The notes beneath the pieces are model-generated. The model was not told where the DNA came from. It ran no database searches and saw nothing but the letters and a program-made list of their open reading frames with translations. This document shows, in pieces, positions 1 through 5,884 of a stretch of DNA of 22,121 nucleotides; position 1 is the first letter of the stretch; each line of letters opens with the position of its first letter. This DNA comes from a virus: positions 1 through 22,121 of IMG/VR virus record IMGVR_UViG_3300042090_001157; one strand, 5' to 3'. Made by a program: the position numbers and the translations under genes.

Positions 1-74
1 TGGCGACCGGCTGCGGTCTTCAGAATCTGACCAAGCTGGGCGGTCTGTGCTTGGGTGCGGGATAGAATAGTCAT
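1..74 (-). CDS. N terminus of a virion-module gene, cut by the window edge
   Basis: An ATG at 72-74 (minus strand) opens a frame that runs off the left edge; the visible N terminus begins MTILSRTQAQTAQLGQ. A strong ribosome binding site (GGGAGA) lies about 8 nt upstream, and the gap to the preceding split gene is only 15 bp, so the two are probably co-transcribed. The 24 visible residues do not identify the protein. In T4-like late modules the gene after the protease, scaffold and decoration genes is often the major capsid protein, so this is the positional guess. It is an inference from order, not from sequence. Confidence 0.6.
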   Translation of the reverse strand, partial: MTILSRTQAQTAQLGQILKTAAGR

Positions 75-89
75 TGTATTTGTCTCCCT

Positions 90-897
90 TTACAAGAACG
101 AAGCAACGCCAAGCCAGGGCTCGGTGGCAGAGATTGGGTGGGTGCAGATACCCACGACGATGGATCCGGCAGTGTTTGCGGAACCAGGGGTTGCCGTAAA
201 CATTCCAGGACCAACCGAACCACCAACGTTAGCAGTGTAGAGACGCTGACCGTTGAGGGGGGTGCTGCCTGTCACCTGAGAGGCGGGAACCTTGAACTTG
301 GGGAATGCGCGGACCACAGGGGTCTTGCCAGAACCCGAAGGGGTAATGGAAGACGAGAACTGGCCAGCACCCAAGAGCAAGAAGCCGTAGGGGACTTCTG
401 GAGCGGCTCCGGTGAGGGAGGTTGCGCCGTCCAGAGGGTGAACGATGAGATTGAGAACGCCAGGGGTAGTGGCCCCATTGTAAAGAATGCTAACGATGGC
501 TCCAGAATTATAGCCAGCAGCAGTCAATGCAGCATTATCAGTCCCAGGATCACCTGTGAGAGTCAGATTGGGGACGCAAGTTCCGTCATTCTGACCGTAA
601 TATTCGCATTTGTTTCACTTGTGGTTTTCAGACCCACTAGGAAATTTTTCTCTACCACTTCAGTTTTCACTGCCACTACCATTAGTGTTTGTGGTCTGGA
701 CTATGCCTTCATCTTGTTGAAATTTCTTCAAGTTAGATGGGTTATTATAGTCTCTACACGTTCAAATCTCAGCACCGTATGATTTGCTTCGCTCGGCGTT
801 GGCATCAGGGTTACCTGGAAGCGTTCACCGAATTTAAACCTTACGAACGTAATGTTTCCACTGCGCCGACCCGATATATATTAAGTTCGAGATACAT
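90..897 (-). CDS. Intron-split virion protein, probably head decoration type (exon 1 about 897-851, exon 2 about 606-90)
   Basis: The frame ending at 90 runs back through a beta-rich, Gly/Ser/Thr-rich sequence (LTLTGDPGTDNA, VPYGFLLLGAGQF) to a stop at 615-617 with no ATG and no ribosome binding site. The only start in that stretch is a TTG at 527, well inside sequence that reads as coding, so the 5' part of the gene must lie elsewhere. Upstream on the same strand an ATG at 897-895 follows a good AGGAG and opens a short frame (MYLELNIYRVGAVET) that meets a stop after 18 codons. Between them lies a group I intron core. Joining 851 to 606 keeps the frame, gives VETFEYYGQNDG across the junction, and yields 187 residues. 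Small size, beta-rich composition and position after a scaffold-like gene suggest a decoration or other capsid protein. The family is not recognised, and the exact junctions are inferred. Confidence 0.6.
607..850 (-). ncRNA. Group I self-splicing intron, compact, without internal ORF
   Basis: Read on the minus strand, the four conserved core elements occur in order. P-like AAATTCGGTGAAC is at 835-823, Q-like ACGCCGAGCGAAGC at 799-786, R-like GTGTAGAGACTATA at 759-746 and S-like GAAGGCATAGTCC at 710-698. P7 pairs GACTAT (752-747) with ATAGTC (704-699). P8 is TTGAA/TTCAA (731-727 with 721-717). Two P9-region hairpins follow: CACTA/TAGTG (687-683 with 678-674) and CAGT-GAAA-ACTG (672-661); GTGGT/ACCAC (658-654 with 625-621) closes a third. 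A P1 hairpin TTACG-TT-CGTAA spans the proposed 5' splice site, and a possible P10 pairs intron TTCG (847-844) with exon 2 CGAA (606-603). The proposed 3' end is a G at 607. The canonical U-G wobble at the 5' site is not evident, so the 5' end is uncertain by several bases. Confidence 0.75.
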
Positions 898-905
898 TCT
901 CTACT

Positions 906-909
906 CTCC
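906..909 (-). promoter_or_regulatory. Ribosome binding site that supports exon 1 of the split gene
   Basis: GGAG lies 8 nt upstream of the ATG at 897 on the minus strand. It is among the better Shine-Dalgarno matches in the window. The frame it serves is only 18 codons long unless the intron is removed, which is the main reason for placing the gene start here. The AT-rich stretch just upstream (ATATATA) could hold a promoter, but no clear -35/-10 pair is visible. Confidence 0.6.
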
Positions 910-1056
910 TATATATGATTTTTCGCTTCTCCATGGATCAGCCGAGGTGGCGAGATCGCTACAAGATGGAGTCGCTTGTGCATATGAGGAAGGGATATTA
1001 GCAAAACAAAGTTACTTATATAACGTGGTTTTCCAGTATTAGATATAGAGGTTAGA

Positions 1057-1719
1057 ATGACAAGACCACTAGGTATTTACCCATTTCCATATGACACCAG
1101 GGCAGGGGTGTACCAAATTGAAAATAAACTGAGTGGAGTCGTATATATTGGCTCTGCCATTAATTTCTATCGAAGATGGAGGAGACATCACAATGAACTC
1201 ACTAGGGGAGTTCACAGCAATCAGCATCTCCAGAGAGCTTGGGATAAGTATGGGCCTGACTCGTTTATCTGGACTGTGTTGGAAGAAACCAACTGCACCC
1301 GTGAAACACTGCTAAGCCGTGAACAGTACTGGATGGATAGAATAAAAAAAGAGGGGGTATTACTTTACAATACCTGCGTCACTGCTGGTTCCCATCTAGG
1401 TGTAAAACGTTCTGAAAAAACCAGGAAATTAATGTCTGAAATTGCTAAAAAACGAGGAGATAATGGTATTAGACGAGATGAAGAATGGTGCAGGCAAGTG
1501 TCAGAAGCAAATAAGAATAATGTAGAAACTAGATGTGATGCGAAGTTTAGAGAGAAGATGTCAAAACTAAAGATTGGAAATATGTATTGTAAAGGAAAAA
1601 AATGGATCAATAAAAATGGGTGCAGCAAAAGAGTGTCTTTAGAGGAGCTGCCTCTATTCTTGGAGCAGGGTTGGAAGAAGGGGAGAGCCACTATAGTAAT
1701 TCTGCCACCTGAGAAGTAA
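1057..1719 (+). CDS. GIY-YIG homing endonuclease, free-standing
   Basis: Encodes 220 residues with an N-terminal GIY-YIG nuclease domain: GVY at residues 17-19, VYIG at 29-32, the Arg/His helix YRRWRRHH at 38-45, the metal-binding Glu at about 89 (REQYWM) and the YN element near 104-105. A linker with NUMOD3-like stretches (SEKTRK) follows. The C terminus ends in the W-N-G-R...E.L..GW..G element common in phage homing nucleases (KKWINKNG then FLEQGWKKGR). The start is supported by GAGG 7 nt upstream. The gene is on the opposite strand to the virion genes, is AT-richer than they are, and its last 29 bp overlap the 3' end of the minus-strand gene ending at 1691, as expected for an inserted mobile gene. 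It lies 159 bp from the start of the intron-split gene. Its target is unknown; the intron insertion site is an attractive candidate. Confidence 0.9.
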   Translation: MTRPLGIYPFPYDTRAGVYQIENKLSGVVYIGSAINFYRRWRRHHNELTRGVHSNQHLQRAWDKYGPDSFIWTVLEETNCTRETLLSREQYWMDRIKKEGVLLYNTCVTAGSHLGVKRSEKTRKLMSEIAKKRGDNGIRRDEEWCRQVSEANKNNVETRCDAKFREKMSKLKIGNMYCKGKKWINKNGCSKRVSLEELPLFLEQGWKKGRATIVILPPEK

Positions 1720-2152
1720 AAGTTACCAGAGGGAATTCTCTAATTACCTGTAATTTGGTATCACCCTGATAAAAAAAGGAGTCGTATCTACTGGAAAAAG
1801 AATCCATATCATCAAGATTGAGCCCGGTTACTTCTACCCACTTACATTCTTCTGGATGTTCCACATCATCCATGAGAACTTTGTACTTCATATTCATATA
1901 ACTAGCAGTAGGATTAGAATAATCAGGATTAGATTTTTTGATCTTAAATTGCTCGTAAATCCACATCCAATTTCGAACATATTGAGCCGTATAGACTTTA
2001 TTCTGAAAATCAGGGTAATAGGGGTCTGTAAAATAATAAAATTTAGCACTGGAAGCTCGTTGTTTGAGCGATTCCCAAATTTTAAGAGTCATCATTCTTT
2101 TATCCTTGAGAATACGAATAAGATTCCAGGTTGGGTCTTCATTAGTCCACAT
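1691..2152 (-). CDS. Protein of unknown function, 153 residues
   Basis: I chose the ATG at 2152 (MWTNEDPTWN) because the more upstream in-frame ATG at 2170 lies inside the terminator hairpin loop; GAGGGG from the hairpin arm sits about 12 nt upstream. The protein is rich in aromatic residues (KFYYFTDPYYPDF, VRNWMWIYEQF) and has no signal peptide or membrane segment. No family is recognised. It follows a terminator, so it may be transcribed separately from the scaffold-like gene, and its 3' end is overlapped antisense by the GIY-YIG gene. The aromatic-rich, apparently soluble sequence suggests a small folded accessory protein and gives no further clue to its role. Confidence 0.65.
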   Translation of the reverse strand: MWTNEDPTWNLIRILKDKRMMTLKIWESLKQRASSAKFYYFTDPYYPDFQNKVYTAQYVRNWMWIYEQFKIKKSNPDYSNPTASYMNMKYKVLMDDVEHPEECKWVEVTGLNLDDMDSFSSRYDSFFYQGDTKLQVIREFPLVTFTSQVAELL

Positions 2153-2157
2153 AAGAA

Positions 2158-2183
2158 ATCGGCCCCTCATGTAAGGGGCCGAT
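2158..2183 (-). terminator. Hairpin terminator after the scaffold-like gene
   Basis: A perfect 10-bp stem (ATCGGCCCCT with AGGGGCCGAT) closes a 6-nt loop. On the minus strand it is followed by the T-rich TTCTTAT. It lies 77 bp past the stop codon of the gene ending at 2260. The T tract is short, so it could also act as an mRNA 3'-end stabiliser. Confidence 0.65.
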
Positions 2184-2259
2184 ATTCAGAGAGCTATTTG
2201 CTTACTGTTTATTTCAATCCACTCATAAGGAAATTCCGTATGAGACTACCACCTTCATT

Positions 2260-3522
2260 TTAGATGTCATCCGTGAAGACAAGGTTAGCAAGCATTGCCT
2301 GCTCTTTGCTCATATCCGTGGCGGTCTTGACATTGCCGAGACTGCGGATTGAAGCGGCCTTAGCGGCTGGCTTGGCAGGGGCCTTGGAGGCGACTGACTT
2401 CTTTGGGGGTTCGAGCTTTGGCTCACCCTCACGCTTGGCACCCGGATCATACTTGTCAACGCCTAGGGTCTTCAGAACCTCATAGAGGATCACATCTTCA
2501 TGATCTTCCTCAGCGTCTGGCACTCCACCTTCATTCAGAAGATCATCAGCCATATCGCCACGCTCGACAATCGGATCATCCACACCCTGGACCTTTGCAG
2601 CTACCTTCTGATCGGCAAGCAGCACATCGAGGGAAGAGATGTCATAGCGAGAGGCATGATGGAAGAAATCTTCAGGGGATGCGGTTGCTCCACCCTCTTC
2701 AAGCTCATTGGGCTCGGATCCGAAGAATCCTGCGCCACCATCAGCTTCAACGGGAAGACCATCCTCACCAAACTCCTCACCCTCACCCTCATTTGCCAAC
2801 GCATCGGTCTTGTCGCCCATGTCGTCTTCGTTGAAGATCTTGGTGAAATCGAGTTCCTCTTCGCCTTCAATTGCTTCCTCAAGGGAAGTAACATCGGCTT
2901 CAAGATTGTCAATCTTTTCCTGGAGTTCCTGCTTCTTTTCGTCAGGAATTGGCTCACCAGCGGGGGCTCCACCTTCAGGAGGCATCGTCTCATCCATCGG
3001 AGGAGTAGTTTCGTCAACTGGAGGAACCGTCTCATCAACTGGAGGAACATCACCTTCTGGGGGAACATCACCCATTGGGGGCATTTCGTCCTTGGGGGCC
3101 TCATCCTTTGGAGCCTCATCTTTCTTGGGCTCTTCAGTCTCATCAGCCTTCTTGTTCAAGTCGGCAGTCTTGGGCTCACCCTTCAATTCCTTCTCGACTT
3201 CACCCTTCATCTTCTTGAGGAAGGACTCATCTTCGAGGAACTCATTGAGTTCAACTTTGTGTACCTGCTCGAACTTCTCGGCAATCTTGGTATAATGAGC
3301 ATTGATGGCCGTCTGACGCAGCATTGCAGTCAGTGCCTTGGTGCTATTCGCCAAGAGCGAGGAAGCGAGTTTGTACTGGATTTCGTTCGGAGCGGTCGGA
3401 AGCAACGACTTGGCAAGCGTCCATGCAGAGGCTACGCGAATCTTAGCTTCCTTATGGGTAGACTGCTTTGTTTCTCGGATGCTAGCGAGGCGTTCTTTCA
3501 GGGACTTACGATCTTCGGCCAT
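2260..3522 (-). CDS. Acidic, low-complexity virion or scaffold-like protein
   Basis: Encodes 420 residues. The N-terminal part (about 1-110) is helical and basic/mixed (LKERLASIRETKQ, YTKIAEKFEQVHKVEL). The middle is a Lys/Glu/Asp/Pro low-complexity segment with tandem KDEAP and PPVDET units. A predicted coiled-coil stretch (QELQEKIDNLEADVTSLEEA) and a strongly acidic region follow, and the last 60 residues are Ala/Lys/Pro-rich. AAGGAG precedes the ATG. Its place directly after the prohead-protease-like gene matches the position of the T4 scaffold gp22, and acidic coiled-coil composition fits an internal scaffold. There is no sequence match I can name, so the scaffold role is inferred from position and composition. 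Confidence 0.7.
   Translation of the reverse strand: MAEDRKSLKERLASIRETKQSTHKEAKIRVASAWTLAKSLLPTAPNEIQYKLASSLLANSTKALTAMLRQTAINAHYTKIAEKFEQVHKVELNEFLEDESFLKKMKGEVEKELKGEPKTADLNKKADETEEPKKDEAPKDEAPKDEMPPMGDVPPEGDVPPVDETVPPVDETTPPMDETMPPEGGAPAGEPIPDEKKQELQEKIDNLEADVTSLEEAIEGEEELDFTKIFNEDDMGDKTDALANEGEGEEFGEDGLPVEADGGAGFFGSEPNELEEGGATASPEDFFHHASRYDISSLDVLLADQKVAAKVQGVDDPIVERGDMADDLLNEGGVPDAEEDHEDVILYEVLKTLGVDKYDPGAKREGEPKLEPPKKSVASKAPAKPAAKAASIRSLGNVKTATDMSKEQAMLANLVFTDDI
2968..3126 (-). repeat. Tandem PPVDET- and KDEAP-type codon repeats
   Basis: Within the scaffold-like gene, short imperfect units are repeated in frame. They encode KDEAP-KDEAP-KDEMP, then PPMGD-PPEGD and PPVDET-PPVDET-PPMDET-PPEGG. 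The repeats vary in length between units and probably form an extended, disordered acidic linker. Such runs are prone to length change by slippage. Confidence 0.75.
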
Positions 3523-3607
3523 GGTTCTGACTCCTTTTTGGTGGTGAAATAGGCTCTCTATTCCTTGATTCAGAAAGTTTGTAAACTCTCTAGTTTTAGT
3601 AAACGTA

Positions 3608-4456
3608 CTACAGCTTCAACCTACCCAATTCGGCATAGACCGCATCGGGTTTAGGTAGAATGAGTTGGGATGCGGCTTTACTCGCATACCCAGCGTCTTT
3701 TGTATAGGCTGTTTTCGGGCCTTCCCACTCAATGGAAATGATAGTCCGAAGAGAGGCACCGGGGAAAGCTGGGATTGCAACCCATGATGCTTCGATAAAC
3801 TTGACTCCACCATTAGGAAGAGATCTGTGTCCGCAAAGCTCAGCTACACGACGAGGAATACCGTCTTCGTCAGGGAGGAAAGAGCCCTTGTTATATTGAA
3901 GATGGGAACAGTAATTACCATTGTCAGTAACCCGCTGTCCACAGTAAGAGCAGATGACCAAATCAGTCACACAGCCCATAGAAAGGTACTTAACCTTCTC
4001 ACTTCTAATCTTGCTAACAAGATCTTCGTGAGCCAGATCAGTGGCGACGAGAAGATCCACGAAATAGACCCAAACTTCCCCACTAATCCTGATTTTTCTC
4101 AACACAGCATCAAGGATGTGGCCTTTTGCCGCTTTGGAGTTCTGATAATGCTCAAGGAAATTGAACGCACCAACAAAACTACGATAACTGAGCTTCAAAA
4201 CCTCATTTTCCCAGCCATCGTCATTGTTATTGACCAGATAGGAGCACTCTGGAACAATCAGCCAATCTGAAGGCTCTTTTTCACACATCACGGAGGCCAT
4301 AATGGTCACGTGAGAGAGCAAATACTTAGAGGTATTGCCAGCAATTTTGGAGAACGAGGCGTTCTTGTGGCCAAACTTCGCCCCGTGGAGACTATCCCAC
4401 TGTTGGAGGCTGATTATGGGGTCTGAGATGATGCCAGTGGCTTGCTTTTTCAACAT
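3608..4456 (-). CDS. Prohead maturation protease-like protein
   Basis: I place the start at ATG 4456 (MLKKQATGII), one base after the previous stop; a longer frame from 4489 would overlap the upstream gene. The 282-residue product contains SFVGAFNFLEH (His at about 103) and, 56 residues on, YLSMGC (Ser at about 159). This His and Ser arrangement, the preceding KGHILDAV and VDLLVATDLAHEDLV, and the later RFIEASW-like block (KFIEASWVAIPAF) resemble assemblin-fold prohead proteases of large myophages. Directly after the Ser is a zinc-binding-looking cluster, CSYCG...CSH, with CGH further on. The enzyme would cleave scaffold and capsid proteins during head maturation. The location just before the scaffold-like gene supports this. 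The family assignment rests on remembered motifs and has not been searched. Confidence 0.7.
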   Translation of the reverse strand: MLKKQATGIISDPIISLQQWDSLHGAKFGHKNASFSKIAGNTSKYLLSHVTIMASVMCEKEPSDWLIVPECSYLVNNNDDGWENEVLKLSYRSFVGAFNFLEHYQNSKAAKGHILDAVLRKIRISGEVWVYFVDLLVATDLAHEDLVSKIRSEKVKYLSMGCVTDLVICSYCGQRVTDNGNYCSHLQYNKGSFLPDEDGIPRRVAELCGHRSLPNGGVKFIEASWVAIPAFPGASLRTIISIEWEGPKTAYTKDAGYASKAASQLILPKPDAVYAELGRLKL

Positions 4457-4457
4457 C

Positions 4458-5123
4458 TTACACCAACATGAACTCGAAGCAAACTCCATCGAAGCCAGCG
4501 TTGAGCACTACATGTGCATATTTAGCACGTACATTCAAAGTTGCGGAAAGTTCCCGCTCCATCCGGATCATAGTTGTAGGCCCGAACTCCGCCTGAGCAA
4601 CTTTTCCGCGAGGGATATTGACCATCAAAATGTCATTATTGGTCTTCACGTTTTCAGCCGACACATACTGCTTGAAGTAGCGGTTGGCAGCCACTCTATT
4701 CGCAATTTTCTTATTGCGATCCGATTCAAAATCATAGGAGTGATTCTTGGCTGTCAGACTACTGTGGTGATGGATCCAATCCTCACCCTGCTCATCTCCA
4801 AGCTCTTCTTTTGTCGTTTCTGACATGATTTTCTTGTCTTTCTGAGGGTAATGGCGTTCGTGTCCGTCCACCATATCTGTTTGGAGCATCCTGGCATTAG
4901 GATCAGATGCTTCCTTCGGATCACCCTTGACGGGGACTTCATCAAAACGGGAGTCAGCGTACGGATTCTCATGCTTAGTCTGGTAGTCTCGGTCATAGGT
5001 GGTACCCACACCGGGTCTAGCCATTTCAGTCAACAGCGCATCTACAGCCTCTTTCCGAACGAGCAAAGAAGCACCCGCCTCTTTATTGGCTGAGGGCGAG
5101 TGCTTCTTGAGTAATTCGTTCAT
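4458..5123 (-). CDS. Protein of unknown function between tube and protease
   Basis: Encodes 221 residues and starts at an ATG that shares its A with the stop of the tail-tube gene (TAATG), which implies translational coupling. The N-terminal half is polar and probably flexible (VGTTYDRDYQTKHENPYADS, HERHYPQKDKK). The C-terminal 70 residues look like a folded beta-rich domain (NDILMVNIPRGKVAQAEFGP, YAHVVLNAGFDGVCF). No motif is recognised. In T4-like genomes small head/core genes lie here, but no specific equivalence can be claimed. Confidence 0.7.
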   Translation of the reverse strand: MNELLKKHSPSANKEAGASLLVRKEAVDALLTEMARPGVGTTYDRDYQTKHENPYADSRFDEVPVKGDPKEASDPNARMLQTDMVDGHERHYPQKDKKIMSETTKEELGDEQGEDWIHHHSSLTAKNHSYDFESDRNKKIANRVAANRYFKQYVSAENVKTNNDILMVNIPRGKVAQAEFGPTTMIRMERELSATLNVRAKYAHVVLNAGFDGVCFEFMLV

Positions 5124-5809
5124 TAGGAAGTGGCACCAGAGAAGAGGAGTGAAGCACCCGTAACGTCTGAAGGAGCCAGACCGGAGTCGATGAAATCTCC
5201 GTAGACGGATCCGTTGACATCAAACACATCGGTGACGATAATGGTTGCGTCTTCGGTAACGGCTGCCTGCTCGATCTGGAAGTTGCTGGTGTAGGACTCC
5301 ATCCAGCAGCCCTCGTAGATCGTGACAACTGCGTAGAGGCCAGGGTTGCCAGTGTTGTTGAGTCCACCCTCTGCGGCCACATCAGCCAAATCGGCCTGAC
5401 CGACATTCTGAGCCATGGAGGCGAGTTCTGAGAAAGCGATCTCGGTCTTGATATCAAACGGCCATTTGTGATGCTTGAGACTACGAACCAAGCCACTCAC
5501 GCCTGCCTTGTATCCCAGCATCTGCATGATGTTGGCAAGGTAGAGTGCGGTGCGGTTGATCGTCAGCGTCATCGGCTGGGTGATACCGGGCACAAGCTCG
5601 GCAACGATGTCCCCATAACCCAGACCACGAATGGCTTCTACATTCTTTGATTCTGAGATATTGAAGCTGGAGGTGACACCCATCTTCACAAACTTCCCGA
5701 CTCCTACCGCATGGGTAAAAATCTTGAAGCGGCTGGAGATAACGGTCTTAGTCTGGGCCGTTGTCCCCTGTCTGTAAAGATAGCTATCAGTGAAAGGTGA
5801 ATTGGCCAT
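5123..5809 (-). CDS. Tail tube protein
   Basis: Encodes 228 residues and begins MANSPFTDSYLYRQG after a strong AGGGGGAT ribosome binding site. The pattern of a beta-rich N-terminal core (RFKIFTHAVGVGKFVKMGVT), a conserved-looking mid section (LTINRTALYLANIMQMLGY) and paired strands near the end (VTIYEGCWMESYTSNF, DATIIVTDVFDV) fits myophage inner tail tube proteins of the gp19 type. These stack as hexameric rings inside the sheath. It follows the sheath gene by two genes on the same strand, in the order expected for a contractile tail. A tube-initiator or other tail paralogue is the main alternative. Confidence 0.65.
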   Translation of the reverse strand: MANSPFTDSYLYRQGTTAQTKTVISSRFKIFTHAVGVGKFVKMGVTSSFNISESKNVEAIRGLGYGDIVAELVPGITQPMTLTINRTALYLANIMQMLGYKAGVSGLVRSLKHHKWPFDIKTEIAFSELASMAQNVGQADLADVAAEGGLNNTGNPGLYAVVTIYEGCWMESYTSNFQIEQAAVTEDATIIVTDVFDVNGSVYGDFIDSGLAPSDVTGASLLFSGATS

Positions 5810-5884
5810 GTTTAGATCCCCCTATTGGAACGCAAGTTAAGCATTGAACCCTCAGAGTAGGATTCAGTAGATACAAAATTCATT

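Noticed and set aside
90-527. Stand-alone 145-residue gene starting at TTG 527
   Set aside because: The reading frame continues upstream of 527 as plausible coding sequence to 605, the TTG has no ribosome binding site, and the intron model explains the missing start.
138-782. 214-residue plus-strand reading frame across the intron region
   Set aside because: It reads antisense through exon 2 and the intron core, has Arg/Gly/Ser shadow composition and no ribosome binding site.
1057-1719. GIY-YIG gene as an ORF inside the group I intron
   Set aside because: It lies outside the exon 1-exon 2 interval and on the opposite strand, so it is adjacent to the intron and not within it.
2500-3552. 350-residue plus-strand reading frame opposite the scaffold-like gene
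   Set aside because: It is antisense to a gene with clear coding character and ribosome binding site, and its product is a hydrophobic, Leu/Phe/Ile-rich shadow of the acidic repeats.
4457-4489. Start of the protease-like gene at 4489
   Set aside because: It would overlap the upstream gene by 32 bp; the ATG at 4456 directly follows that gene's stop, the usual spacing in this module.
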